The notes beneath the pieces are model-generated. The model ran no database searches, was not told the origin of the DNA, and saw only the letters and a list, made by a program, of their open reading frames with translations. From Nyssa sinensis (Eukaryota > Streptophyta > Magnoliopsida > Cornales > Nyssaceae): DNA of 64,000 nt. The stretch is taken from positions 20,525,320-20,589,319 of the forward strand of contig CM018035.1 of the NCBI GenBank assembly GCA_008638375.1. The letters are read 5' to 3'. This document shows positions 23,919 to 35,558 of this stretch, in pieces; within the stretch, counting starts at the first letter, position 1; every line of letters begins with the position of its first letter. A program made the position numbers and the translations under genes.

Positions 23919-25474
23919 TGGAAGTGCGTCTTTAACAGTCTAAAAAAATTTAATCTTACTTCTTAACACAATAAAAGAAAACAAAGATAGTAGCTAGATG
24001 AGTAAGGGTCAAACCCACAAAGAGTGTTCACAATTTATTTTTTATTTATTCTGACCAATTCTAAACTGAAATTCAATTAATAACAAAAAAATAAATTGGG
24101 GGGGGGGGGGTTGAAATTATGATTAAAAACTAAATTAATAACAAAAATCAATGAATTAAAACTTTAGTTCTTCAGTTCAATCTTACCATCGCAATTAATG
24201 GAACAATCAATCAATTATAACATTATTCTACCCTTTAATGAATCTAATAATCCTAGGTAACAACAAGCTCTGCTACCCGAAATTTTTCTTAATTCCTCAC
24301 TAATGAAACAAGCTCTTCTTTAGATTCTAACCATTAGACAATTTAGAACAAGTTCTCTAAATTTAATATAATGGCAACATTAATATCAAGGAAATTAGAT
24401 TATTCTAAGCAACAATCACACAAGCTCGGACTGTTTGACTTAGATCATGATAATCATAACAATAAATAAAAAGCTTGTGCACAATCATCTATCACTATTT
24501 GCTACAATTGATTAGGAACCATATCAATTACGTAATATACCTCCTGAATCTAGCAATTGGTAATAATCTGATCAATTTAATAGGCCTTAATTAAATCAAT
24601 CAAACCAAATATCAATAAAACAATTAAAATAGATTATCATGAATAGAATTCATAAGAAAAGGTAGAAATAATGTTACTGATTTGATTCAACCATCAAACT
24701 GCAATCAAGGTTCGAAATCCCCTTGAACTGAATTGAAAAATCTAGCCTGACATGCTTGAATAAGAAAACTCTAATAATTTAATTGTGTGTCTTTCCTCCT
24801 CTTTTCCGTTCTTTTTTACTTAAGAAAACCTTAAATAAATATAGAAAACATATAACAACTTCCCCAAAATGTACACAACTCAAATCCCTACATTATAGGT
24901 ATTCCTTATCAAAACAGATTGACAGAAATCACCCAAAAACGTGCTGGAACTTGTGCACTATTTGTCTATCTGATAACGATTGAATCTTGATTTGGGCTAT
25001 TGATAAAAGTTGTAGCCCTGGATGAGTAGATAAATTTGGACTTTTGAATCACCTGATTGCGACTTCGAAAACTTAGGTTATGACCCATTAAAGTTTATTG
25101 GTTCGGATAGGAATCCAACTCCAATCAAGATTCGGATTAGCTTTCCAGGCCTGACTTTGAAACAATGTTTGGAAGCCCAAACGAACTTAGATTTTTGCAA
25201 GCCAAACCTCTCTGAAAAGCTTAAGACGTCCTCTAAAATTTCATGAAGACCACTTCCTCATTCTGAAACTCTAACATCATCCAAACCTCAATTGAAGCTT
25301 CATAGATCGAATCTGCCTAAAAGCTGAAAATTGTACAATATACTCCATATCTATTCTTTTACCTTCAATGCTTTCCTAATTCAATAAATATATTAATCAA
25401 CTCACTTAAACAGAAAATATGTCATAAAACTAAATATAAAGCAATCAAAAATATTTAATATTATGCTCTTATCA
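23919..25474 (-). mobile_element. Solo LTR (1556 bp) with exact 5-bp TSD
   Basis: On the minus strand the unit starts TGATAAGAGCATAATATT and ends GACGCACTTCCA, obeying the TG...CA rule. The 5-bp sequence CATAC (plus strand) flanks both sides, at 23914-23918 and 25475-25479. Near the 3' end it reads TGTGGGTTTGACCCTTACTC, a phrase typical of large plant gypsy LTRs. A TATA-like TTTCTATATTTATTTAAGG lies near 24830-24850 and a 14-base G run at about 24097-24110. No internal region is left, so it probably arose by recombination between the two LTRs of a former element. Confidence 0.85.
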
Positions 25475-25479
25475 CATAC

Positions 25480-25725
25480 GAACCAAAAACCGTACTCGAA
25501 TAGAAGGCATGGATGGCTATGATTATCCAATTGTGTGTACAATTGAAGGTCCTTGGCTCGATTGTTTTCTATAGTGGTTACAAAAACTGTGATGAGAACC
25601 AACAAGAAGTTTGCTAGAATTGTAGAAGAAAGAGAAATAATAGAAAATTGAGATGAGGCAAATCTTGCCAAAAAATGTTCGGACAGTTGCAACAAATGGG
25701 TGGTGGTTGGGGCTCTGGTCGAGGG
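25480..25725. other. Non-coding spacer between solo LTR and Copia-1
   Basis: No gene seen. It ends with GAGGG (25721-25725), the left copy of the Copia-1 target duplication. Confidence 0.6.
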
Positions 25726-26098
25726 TGTTGGAAATATTAATTTCTTTAAGTTTCTTGAGTCATTTGTTGTCTAGGTCAACATGACTTTGTTGGTAGTGGT
25801 TCTATGGTTATTGTACGTGTCCTGGTCTTTAGCTGTTACCTATTCTATAGGAGTTTAGTGGAGTCTGTTCTCTAATTATGTTTTTTTTATGATTTGTTAT
25901 TCCAGTAACCATTCAGTTAGTAATTTGGCACTATCTTAGGAATTAGTGGCTGCACATTCCTATGTTCATGCATCTAGCTATTTGAGTATTAACTCTGTAT
26001 ATAGAACAGCTTGATGTTAGTCGAAGATTTGTAGCAGAGAGTCAATAAAAGTACTTCAATTTACTTTGTCTCTTGTTTGTCTTTAATTAATTCTATCA
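25726..26098 (+). repeat. Copia-1 5' LTR (373 bp)
   Basis: TGTTGGAAATATT to TTCTATCA. It contains TGTATATAGAACAG (TATA region, near 25998) and AATAAAAG near the end (26045), as expected for promoter and polyadenylation signals. Confidence 0.93.
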
Positions 26099-26099
26099 A

Positions 26100-26111
26100 T
26101 GGTATTAGAGC
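26100..26111 (+). promoter_or_regulatory. Copia-1 primer binding site
   Basis: TGGTATTAGAGC lies one base after the LTR and differs at one base from TGGTATCAGAGC, the complement of the initiator methionine tRNA 3' end used by most plant copia elements. Confidence 0.85.
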
Positions 26112-26262
26112 TAAGTTAAAAGAGTGAGTTGAGAGAATTAATTAAAAGCAAGAGAGTTTGTGAGATATTGAGTGAGCAATTACGAGAGTCAGCAAAAAAG
26201 AGAAAAGTTCGTGAGACAGAGCATCTTAGCAGTAACAGTAGTTAAAAAATATCAACAAAACG

Positions 26263-27172
26263 ATGGCCACTGACAACTTTGTTCAACCTACTATTCCCCA
26301 CTTTGATGGTCACTATGATCATTGGAGCATGTTAATGGAGAATTTCTTGAGGTCCAAGGAGTATTGGCAAGTCATCTCTAGTGGAATTACGGAACCAGTA
26401 GCCGGCACAGCAATGATGGATACACAACGAACAGAGCTAGAGGGGCAGCGACTGAAAGACCTCAAGGCGAAGAATTATCTTTTCCAAGCTATTGATCACT
26501 CAATCTTGGAAACCATTCTTTGCAAGGATTCCTCAAAGCATATTTGGGATTCCATGAAGAAGAAGTACCAAGGATCTGCAAGGGCAAATAGGCAGCAGCT
26601 TCAAACACTTCGTTCGGAGTTTGAAACGCTACGGATGAAATCGGGAGAGTCGGTCATAGATTACTTTTCACGGACAATGGAAATCATCAATAAGATTTGG
26701 AACCACGACGACAAGACAGAGGATGTCACCATAGTAGAGAAGACTCTTCGATCCATGACACCAAAATTCAATTTTGTTGTCTGTTCAATAGAGGAAGCCA
26801 ATGATATTGAGGAACTTTCAATTGATGAATTGTAAAGTTCCTTACTGGTTCATGAATAAAAAATCAATCAGCAAGAGAATGAGGAGCAAGCATTGAAGGC
26901 CTCAACTGAAAATCACTCAACACTAAGTAGAGGAGATAGAGGAAGAGGTAGAGGCAGAAGCAATGTAAGAGGAGACAATGATCGTGGTAACTAACAACAA
27001 TACCAACACCAAGACAATCAATTTCTAGGAAGAGGACGAGGAGGACACCACTCGACTACTTACATACCAAGGTCAGCAGACAAGTCCAATATGGAGTGCT
27101 ACAGATGTCATAAGTACGTATGGCCACTACAAGTCCGAGTGCCGAGCTAATCTAAATAGACAACATGGAGAG
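26263..27172 (+). pseudogene. Copia-1 gag
   Basis: The open part (26263-26835, 190 residues, MATDNFVQPTIPHFDGHYDH) is a copia-type gag domain (UBN2 type), which forms the particle that packages element RNA. It has the usual YDHWSMLMENFLRSKEYW, LFQAIDHSILETI and AKxxWDSMKKKYQG blocks. A TAA at 26833 stops it early. Beyond it the reading continues with an RGRGRGRS basic stretch and a CCHC zinc knuckle start, MECYRCHKY, near 27092-27118, where a small insertion disrupts the GHYKSEC half. Confidence 0.88.
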
Positions 27173-28510
27173 ATGTCTAATCTTGTAGAGAAGGAAGAAG
27201 AAGTATCATTGCTAATGGTTTGTCATGCAAATGAGGAAACCAAAAAGAATTTGTGGTACTTAGACACAGGCTGTAGCAATCATATGTGTAGAAACAAGTC
27301 TACATTCTCTTATTTAGATAATTCATTTCACAATAATGTGAAGTTTGGTGACAATTCTAGAGTTTCAGTTACGAGAAAAGGAATGGTGACAATTCAAACC
27401 GAGGGAAATTCTACTAAGACCATCACTAATGTTCTCTTCGTTCTAGACTTGAAGACCAATTTGCTCAGTGTGGGACAGTTGCAAGAGAAGGGATACGAGG
27501 TTTCTATCAAAGGTGGAGTTTGTCGAATTCAAGATGAAAAAGTTGGCTTAATTGCTCAAGTCAACATGACTGCAAATAAAATGTTTCCACTTTATCTCCA
27601 CAACATTACTCATTCATGCTTCTTAGTGAAATTGAAGGATGTGGCATGGCTATGGCACTTTCACTATGGGCATTTAAATTTTGGTGGATTAAAGACACTA
27701 CATCTGAAGAACATAGTGACGGGTCTTCCTCAAATTATAACTCCCTCTCAAGTTTGTGAAGAATGAGTTGTTAGCAAACAACATCGTAATCAATTTCCTC
27801 AAGGGAAATCATGAAGAGCAATGAAAGCATTGGAGCTGGTTCATTCTGACCTTTGTTGACCAATAAATCCATCTTCCAATGGAGGTAAAAGATACTTAAT
27901 CACCTTCATTGATGATTATAGTCGAAAAACTTAGGTGTATTTTTTGTAGTATAAATCTGAAGCCTTTGTAGCTTTTAAGAATTACAAAGTGCTTGTTGAG
28001 AAAAAAGTTGGCAGCCTAATAAAAGTTCTTCGCACTGATCGGGGTGGAGAATACAACTCACATGAATTTGAAAATTTTTGTGAGACCCATGAAATCAAGA
28101 GGCAACTTACAACAGCTTATACGCCCCAACAAAATGGTGTTTGCGGGAGGAAAAATCGCACAATCTAAATATGGTGCGAAGCCTTTTGTCAAGAAGTGGT
28201 GTTCCAAAAAGTTTTTGGCTTGAAGCTATAAATTGGAGCATTCATATTTTGAACAGAAGTCCCACTTTTGCTGTTCAAAATATGACATCAGAGGAAGCAT
28301 GGAGTGGACAAAGACTAGTGGTAGATTATTTTAGAATTTTTAGATGTGTTGCCTATGCTCATGTTCCAGATGAGAAGAGGAGAACGCTAGACGACAAGGG
28401 AGAAAAATATACCTTTCTTAGTGTTAGTGATCAATCAAAAGCTTATAAGCTTTACAATCCTAGCACTAAGAAAATTATCATCAGCTGTGATATCGTTTTT
28501 GATGAAGAAC
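27173..28510 (+). pseudogene. Copia-1 protease and integrase
   Basis: The protease active site WYLDTGCSNHM is intact near 27255-27290. The pre-integrase zinc domain follows (WLWHFHYGHLNFGGLK), then the integrase core with LVHSDLC, TFIDDYSRK, LRTDRGGEYNSHEF and TPQQNGV. TGA at 27764 (in place of a Cys codon), TGA near 27853, and TAG near 27931 and 27949 break the frame, and a shift lies near 28165. The C-terminal part (SFWLEAINWSIHILNRSPT, then VAYAHVPDEKRRTLDDK) is readable again from 28141. Confidence 0.9.
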
Positions 28511-30359
28511 AAACCTGGTTGTGGAGCGAGACTGGTGTTAGACAAAAAATTCCAACAGAATTTGATGGTGATGAGGAAAGGCAGCAGCCTATGGAGATTG
28601 TGCAAAAACCAGCAACCGCTCAAAATGCTCCAGTAGATTCTCAAAGTTCACTTATAACTGCAGTAGAAGATGAACAAAGGCCTCAGCGCATTAGAAGAAG
28701 ACCTGCATGGATGACTAATTATGAGGTAACTGGAATTGATCAATCTGAGGACCCACTTACACATTTTGCTCTATTTTTCGACTGTGATCCTACAGCTTTC
28801 GAAGAGGTTGTCAAAGAATCAAAATGGAGAAAAGTGATGGATCAAGAAATTGCAACAATTGAAAGAAACAACACTTGGGAGTTTATTGAGCTTCCAAGAG
28901 GGCACAAGACAATTGTTGTGAAGTGGGTGTACAAGACAAAACTGAAAAAAAATGGCGAAGTTGACAAGTACAAGGCGCGCTTAGTAGCTAAAGGCTATAA
29001 GCAAGAGTTTGGCGTGGATTATAGAGAAGTCTTTGCTCCTGTGGCATAAAATGATACAATCAGATTGGTGATTGCGTTGGCAACACAAAGCTTATGGCCT
29101 ATCTTCCAATTGAATGTGAAATCGGCTTTCTTACATGGAGATTTGGAAGAACAGGTATTTATTGATCAACCTCCTGGTTATATTAAGGTTAGAAATGAGC
29201 ATCAAGTTTATAAATTAAAGAAAGCTCTCTATATGGATTAAAACAAGCCCTAAGGGCATGGTATAGTCGTATTGATGCTTATTTTTTGAAGGAAGGTTTT
29301 AAAAAATGTCCATATGAGCATACATTGTCTGTTAAAATTGGTGATGGAGGAAAGATGCTCATTGTGTGCTTATATGTGGATGATCTTATTTCACTGGAAA
29401 TGATAGTTCCATGTTTGAAAATTTTAAGAAGTCCATGATGGATGAATTTGATATGTCTGATCTTGGATTAATGCATTATTTTCTTGGTATTGAAGTGAAG
29501 AAATTTGCTGCTGGAATTTTTATTTCTCAAAAGAAATATGTGTAAGAAATCTTGAACAGGTTTCACATGAAGAATTGCAATTCTGTGAGTACACCAACTG
29601 AGATTGGTTTAAAACTTGTTAAAAATCCTAAAAGAAGGAAGGTTGACAGCACATTTTACAAGCAAATTGTGGGGAGTCTAATGTATTTGACTGCAACAAG
29701 GCCTGATATAATGTATGCTGTAAATCTCATTAGTAGTTATATGGAGTGCCCAAAATAGATGCATCTTTTAGCTGCCAAGAGGATCTTTCGATATTTGCAA
29801 GGAACCATTGATTTGGGGCTGTTCTACAAGAAAGAAGCAAAATCAAATTTGTTTGGATTTACTGACAGTGATTATGTAGGTGACTCTGATGATAAAAGAA
29901 GTACATTTGGCTCTGTGTTTATGATGGGCTCAGGAGCTATTTCATGGTCTTAAAAAACGCAACCAATTGTTGCTTTGTCAACAACTGAAGCTGAGTTTGT
30001 AGCTGCAACAACATGTGCTTGTCAAGCTATTTGGCTGAGAAAGATTCTTGAAGAGCTTCATTTCAAGCAACCAGGACCCACTCTAATCTTTTGTGACAAC
30101 AACTCTGAAAATCAAACTTTCCAAGAATCCAATTTTACATGGAAGAAGCAAGCATATTGATGTGAAGTATCACTTCTTAAGGGATCTCACAAATTATGGA
30201 ATCATTGATCTTACCTACTGCAAGAGTGAAGACCAGATTGCTGATATAATGACAAAGCCCCTCAAGTTGGCAACGTTTTCAAGGTTAAGAAAGCTATTGG
30301 GCGTTTGCACTATGGAGAATCCACTGTTAGGGAGGGGCTATGTAACTAATATTATTTAA
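28511..30359 (+). pseudogene. Copia-1 reverse transcriptase and RNase H
   Basis: RT begins near 28790 and shows VVKWVYKTKLKKNGEVDKYK, RLVAKGYKQEFGVDY, FQLNVKSAFLHGDLEEQVF and the catalytic YVDDL at about 29374-29390. A missing base just after YVDDLI shifts the frame. RT then continues with DMSDLGLMHYFLGIEV and YKQIVGSLMYLTATRPDIMY. RNase H follows (FGFTDSDYVGDSDDKRSTFG, then ALSTTEAEFVA) and ends near 30359. TAA at 29047, TAA near 29239, TAA near 29544, TAG at 29756 and TAA near 29951 are further breaks. Confidence 0.9.
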
Positions 30360-30383
30360 ACTGAATATTTGAATAATTTCAGT

Positions 30384-30396
30384 TTAAGGGAGGGAT
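30384..30396 (+). promoter_or_regulatory. Copia-1 polypurine tract
   Basis: TTAAGGGAGGGAT directly before the 3' LTR, the expected primer for plus-strand DNA synthesis. Confidence 0.8.
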
Positions 30397-30768
30397 TGTT
30401 GGAAATGTTAATTTCTTTAAGTTTCTTGAGTCATTTGTTGTCCTGGTCAACAGGACTTTGTTGGTACTGGTTCTATGGTTATTATACGTGTCATGGTCTT
30501 TAGCTTTTACCTAGTCTATAGGAGTTTAGTGGAGTCTGTTATCTAATTATGTTTTTTTATGGTTTGTTATTCCAGAAACCATTCAGTTAGTAAGTTGGCA
30601 CTATCTTAGGAATTATTGGCTGCACATTCCTACGTTCATGCATCTAGCTGTTTGAGTATTAACTCTATATATAGAGTAGCTTGATATTAGTCGAAGATTT
30701 GTAGCAGTGAGTCAATAAAAGTACTTCAGTTTACTTTGTCTCTTGTTTGTCTTTAATTAATTCTATCA
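30397..30768 (+). repeat. Copia-1 3' LTR (372 bp)
   Basis: Aligns end to end with the 5' LTR with 22 substitutions and one T deletion. About half of the substitutions are transversions. Confidence 0.93.
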
Positions 30769-30773
30769 GAGGG

Positions 30774-32977
30774 AGGGCTGTTATCTCCCATGACTTCTTG
30801 CATTTTGAGGGCATTATCATGTCAGCACTTTTAGATCTAATCTTAGTCAAATTAAAAACTAAAAGACTTTTGCAATTACAATATTTTGTCTCGTATGCTA
30901 TCCTGTAATTAATTATTTTTAAAAATACTTCTAATAATTAACTCTATTAAAAAATCAAAAATCAATCATTTATTTATACTATATTGAATCAATTCTAGGC
31001 TTTCTTAAATAGACCCTTATTGTCAAGACAAAAACAGATAGTTTCTAGATGTCCTAATGTATGTTCACAATCAAGTCCTAAACTCAATTCTAGGCTTTCT
31101 TTAATAGACCCTTATCGTCAAGACAAAAACAGATAGTTTCTAGATGTCCTAATGTATGTTCACAATCAAGTCCGAAACTCAAATTTATCAATAAATTTGT
31201 TTGATTAAGATAAGCCCCTTTCCTAGAATGTATGTTTACAATCAAGTCCCGAATTCAATTTTAATCAATAAATTTGTTTGATTAAAATAAGCCCCTCACC
31301 TATTCACTTTAGTCTTTTTTTCATGTTTTAAAACGAACAGAATGATGAAACATAATTCATAGAATCAACCCGTAAATAGGTTGTACAAAAACTTAGTTGA
31401 ATTGAGTTATATTATTTCTTCCCATCTTAGACCTTTTCAATCATTTGCAACTTTGTGAAACCAATAAAACGGACAACTTTTTGTCAATAATCCCTCTTCG
31501 CACCATTTTAATTGTGAGTTGTCATTACACAAAATATAACCAAAGTAATAGGAATATTTGTTGAAGCAAGTCTAACAAAACAAGAAAATACAATCATACA
31601 TTAGGTCATTTCAAGAATGGGATTGGTAAGGAGGTCAAACAATACCCCCCTTTTCTTCTTTTCCACCCAACCCCAAAATAAAGTATGGGCGCCATTAAAT
31701 CCCTTTAAAATTGGTAACCAAAGATTATGGACACCAGAAGCAACAATAGCCAACTACCCATGAAACTCCAACTCATGAAAGGTGATCTGTCATGCCATTT
31801 TGTTAAGAGTTTGCCGGCGGCGTGACTCTGAGAACTCCTTTGTGCTGTTGCTAAAGCCTCAATGTGTACAGAAAAAAAAAATGTCCTGTTGACTCGGCTT
31901 ACCTGCCAAACAAATTTTGTAACCAAGTTACAATGAAATATGAAAGGGCAAAGAATGCAAGCAAATGATTACCAGATCCAAGTTTAGGATACCAATAGGA
32001 ATGTGAGTGGCGCAACTGATATTACTAAACATCTTGTGGCTGACATATAATCACCAATAATTTGGATCCAATTGACAAAATACATCTATCCTGCTACTGC
32101 TACATTTCTTCAAGGCTGAAATTTCAAACATTTTTTGCCCTTTTTGGGTTAAATGACATTAGTCTAGAATGTTGAAGAAGAAAACTTAAAACTTGTAAAA
32201 TGAAATCAAGGGAACTTAAATAGTTGGAAAATATACTATTATTAGTCAGTACCTTAATGTGATGCAAATCTGCAACACAGTTTATGCAAAATGATGTCGT
32301 GTTTGAGGTCAGGGCTGTTTTTTTATGTACAATGCCATGGCAAAGAAGACTTTCTAAAATGAAAAGAGTTCTAAATTCATTTTTTAAAACCGAAACCCCA
32401 ACCATGTGGTTGTTGACCATCAGCAACAGAAAGAGGATGAACATTACTTCAATAAGAAATTCACATGGTCAATATATTTGATGCTCAACCAATCAAACCA
32501 TGAAGCATAACCCATATGCACACGATATATCCAAGGGCAACCTCCTATATATCTACAAGAAAAAACATATCCTCAAGGCTCAAGGACCTCTACAAAGGAA
32601 TTTAAAGTAAAAAGACTCCAAAACCCAAAAAGATAGAGTAGTCAACAATCGGCATCACTCCATTCAATTTATTAATAAGAAGATCCTCTCCCTCAAAGAT
32701 ACACTTATTTCACCACCTCCTAATAGCAAAGACTTGATGAACATAACTTTGATTTTGTACAATACGCCACCACTGAAAATCTATACTGCAGATTGATGCC
32801 TAATTACAAAATTAGAACCAAAGTCAAACTTTTTCAACAACCAGTTGCACTAAGTTGAAAAGTCAAAATTTTCAACAATCAGTTACAGAAAGTAGATAAT
32901 GAGTTAATAGTAGGTACACAGTCTCATTGATGATTTATTGCTAATTTAGACCTCATCTGATTTAATAGATAGATGTG

Positions 32978-33008
<31 letters not shown>

Positions 33009-33369
33009 CCAATTTTGACAAATATTAAAATGTATATATACATATATATATCAGAATTAATCACAGATGTTAATATTAAGTATCAAAATTAACATAAAAC
33101 CTTAGATTCATGACATAATACTAGACAATGCTTCAGAATCAATTGGAGAGAACAGCTTCCTTCACTTGCGGAATATTTTTAATTACTCTTATTTTACAGG
33201 TGGTGTATGGGGAGGTGAAAACTAGGTCACTAAGACAGTTCCACGAGGTTTTATGTCACTTGCTAATATACAGACACCATAAAAAGAGAAACCAAGAGAG
33301 CACCAAGAACTTAATGTTGAACAGAAAATGCAAGCATTAGAAACTCCTCACCTTTTACACCAAAATTGT
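30774..33369. other. Intergenic sequence downstream of the eRF3 pseudogene
   Basis: No gene supported. It holds short tandem duplications: a 95-base unit at 30989-31083 and 31084-31178 (TCAATTCTAGGCTTTCTT...), and an overlapping ~77-base unit at about 31150-31295 (ATGTATGTT.ACAATCAAGTCC). An AT run lies at about 32980-33008. Any 3' UTR of the eRF3 pseudogene would lie at the right end. Confidence 0.55.
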
Positions 33370-33895
33370 TTAAGAACTACCGCTTGCAACATAAAGATCA
33401 GTAACTTTCCCCACTGCAACGGTTTTCCCTGTATAATATGATAAGCCTCGTAATATCAAAGTAGACCCAAAAAAATAAAAAATAACCATATAATCAACAA
33501 TGCATGGGCACTATCTGTCTCTCACCTTCAGTACGAAGAGTGAACCTTCCAAGTTGGGCAAAATCAGAGAACTTTTCAACGTATATCAAGTTATTCACCT
33601 GGAAGCACATTTTATGTAGGATAAAACATCAGAGTGGGAATGGGAGAATAATTACGCACAACACTGTGGAAAGTCACTTAAAAATTAAAAAAAACAAGTG
33701 AAAACAATTATGGTGACAACCAAAAAAAAAAACTTTGTGATCACTTCAGAAATAGCATTTCTTGGGTTTTCCTGTTTTCCCCCTTTTCTTGGCAGGGTAG
33801 GTGTAGGGTATAGGGTGGAAAAAACTAAAAAAAAAAAATGAAAGAGAAGAAAATGCCCATATTGAGTAAAAAATCAGGACAACCAAAAGTTTGCC

Positions 33896-34243
33896 TGTTT
33901 GGATATGTTTCATTTTCTGTTTTCCATTTTTTACATTTTTGAAAATAAAAATGATGAAATTTTGAAAATACATCATTTTCCGATCGTTTTAATATTCTAA
34001 TGAACTTAGAGTTTCTGAAAACACCAAAAAAAAAAACCATTTCTAGTAGTTTCCTACAGAATGAGAGAGAGACCATTGTCTGGAAAATATGCCTCCAAAA
34101 CAAACAAACAAAAAAGGATTCTTAATTATAAAAAAAAAAAACACAAAAATGGATATGCTCATGCTCATAAAAAAAAAAAAAAAAAGAAGGAATTTTCATT
34201 TTCCCTTGATAAAACAAAGGGATTTTGAAAACATATCCAAACA
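33896..34243. mobile_element. Possible foldback element in eRF3 intron
   Basis: TGTTTGGATATGTTT at the left and its inverted copy AAACATATCCAAACA at the right bound 348 bases rich in A and T runs. No target duplication could be assigned. Confidence 0.4.
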
Positions 34244-34380
34244 ATAATTTCTTTATGACATTATTTGATATGGCCAAGACATTTAGGGCATACTCATGTT
34301 ATTGGATTGTATGGGAAAACATATGTCACAGCTGTATATAATTCGAAGTAAGAAAAATTAAAGGATTCTTAATAAATTTA

Positions 34381-34492
34381 GGGCGAGGCTAAATGCACTC
34401 CCCTTATACATGCAAGCACTCCAAATTATAGTCTATCAGTTGGAGTACATGAGTACAAAAAGACATTAATCGGAGTGCATTTAGCTCCACCC
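34381..34492. mobile_element. MITE, 112 bp, in eRF3 intron
   Basis: The left end GGGCGAGGCTAAATGCACTC and the inverted right end GGGTGGAGCTAAATGCACTC match at 18 of 20 bases. The flanks TAAATTTA (34373-34380) and AAAATTTA (34493-34500) agree at 7 of 8 bases, consistent with an aged 8-bp (hAT-type) target duplication. Confidence 0.75.
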
Positions 34493-34523
34493 AAAATTTA
34501 AAGAAATCAATAATGTTTCAAGT

Positions 34524-34662
34524 CCCAAATTCTTGTACCAAAATTTGCATCTCAAATGATGTGGTAATAAATTATTGGTAAATTATTGAAAATGTATCTA
34601 AACACCACCGTTGATCTAATACCACATCATTTAAAATGTAAAATTTGGTACAAAATTTTCGG
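34524..34662. mobile_element. Second MITE-like foldback, 139 bp, in eRF3 intron
   Basis: The arms TTGTACCAAAATTTGCATCT and, reversed from the right, TTGTACCAAATTTTACATTT continue into a shared AAATGATGTGGTA, so about 34 bases pair nearly perfectly. The loop is AT-rich. The target duplication is unclear. Confidence 0.7.
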
Positions 34663-34917
34663 ACAAGTATTATTGTAAAGAAATTAGTCTTGATATCTGC
34701 AGAAATAAGGTAATGAACCAAACCTGAATGCAACATATGACGACAGCCCCATTCTTCACAAAGAGAACTTTCTTTTTCATAGGTTTTCTTGTCTTCGGAT
34801 CAATTTGCTGCATCAGCTCTACAATCTCACACTCCACAAAAACAGAATGAATGTGCAACAACTTTATAGCCAACAGTAAAAATTGCCCGACATAACAGCA
34901 ACGTTGAGTATAATAAC

Positions 34918-35471
34918 TGATATACCATAAAGTGACAGACCAATCCCCATATGACACATGTGCCTACCGAGCACCCAGAGTGCATCCATCCAGAGCATGT
35001 GTATGCCATGACCTTCAGAGCTTATGGATCGGAAGCGCATGCATCCTTTAAATCCAACTCATGCTCGGAAGGAACAACGAACACTCACAAAAGGGTTTCG
35101 AGCTTATTACCGCCTTACGCACCCTATCGAGCTAAGGATAAGAAAACCGTATTCAACAAGGAAACTGTTATTCACGAAGGGCAGTGTCCAACATGGTAAC
35201 TACTATTCTCTGGTGATCAAATCCCTACTTTTACGGGTCCAAATCCTAATCAACTTAGGAGATATGCAGCCTATAAATAATGCCCTAAGGTACGCTTTTA
35301 CATTTATGCTCATTCAATTACTTTCAATTACAGTCTTTTAATTCAATTTATTGACTTTATCATCAAAGCGGCTACCGCCGGAGTCCATTCGGTGGCCCTC
35401 TGATCCTTTTCTTTGAGTGTTCCACAGGCGACGGAGATTAGAGCCCCTACCGACCAAAAAGTGCAGCATCA
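34918..35471 (+). repeat. Tat-2 5' LTR (554 bp)
   Basis: TGATATACCATAA to AAAAAGTGCAGCATCA. TATA box TATAAATAA at 35272; hairpin at 35362-35404. Confidence 0.93.
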
Positions 35472-35474
35472 GTT

Positions 35475-35492
35475 TGGCACCGTTTGTGGGAA
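35475..35492 (+). promoter_or_regulatory. Tat-2 primer binding site
   Basis: TGGCACCGTTTGTGGGAA lies three bases after the LTR. Tat-3 has TGGCGCCGTCTGTGGGAA, whose first nine bases suit a tRNA-Asp type primer. Confidence 0.7.
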
Positions 35493-35558
35493 ACGATAAT
35501 CGTTTCTTACTAAAAGTTCTTTTGCAAGCGAACTCGTTGTCCTTCTCACCGGAGGATC

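Larger units (their letters stand above)
25726..30768 (+). mobile_element. Copia-1: complete Ty1/copia retrotransposon, 5043 bp, TSD GAGGG
   Basis: Both LTRs are present and begin TGTTGGAAAT and end TTCTATCA. GAGGG flanks the element exactly (25721-25725 and 30769-30773). Order inside: primer site, gag, protease, integrase, RT, RNase H, polypurine tract. Protease before integrase before RT is the copia order. My hand count gives 22 substitutions and one indel between the LTRs in 372 bases, about 6%. Many stops and shifts make it non-autonomous today. Confidence 0.95.

Noticed and set aside
26042..26100. LTR end of Copia-1 as a host gene polyadenylation site
   Set aside because: The AATAAA is inside a defined LTR with a primer site directly after it, so it belongs to the element.
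35024..35341. ORFs within the Tat LTRs (also at 44659 and 59066)
   Set aside because: LTR sequence; the frame is not kept between the two LTRs of the same element and the start lies upstream of the promoter.
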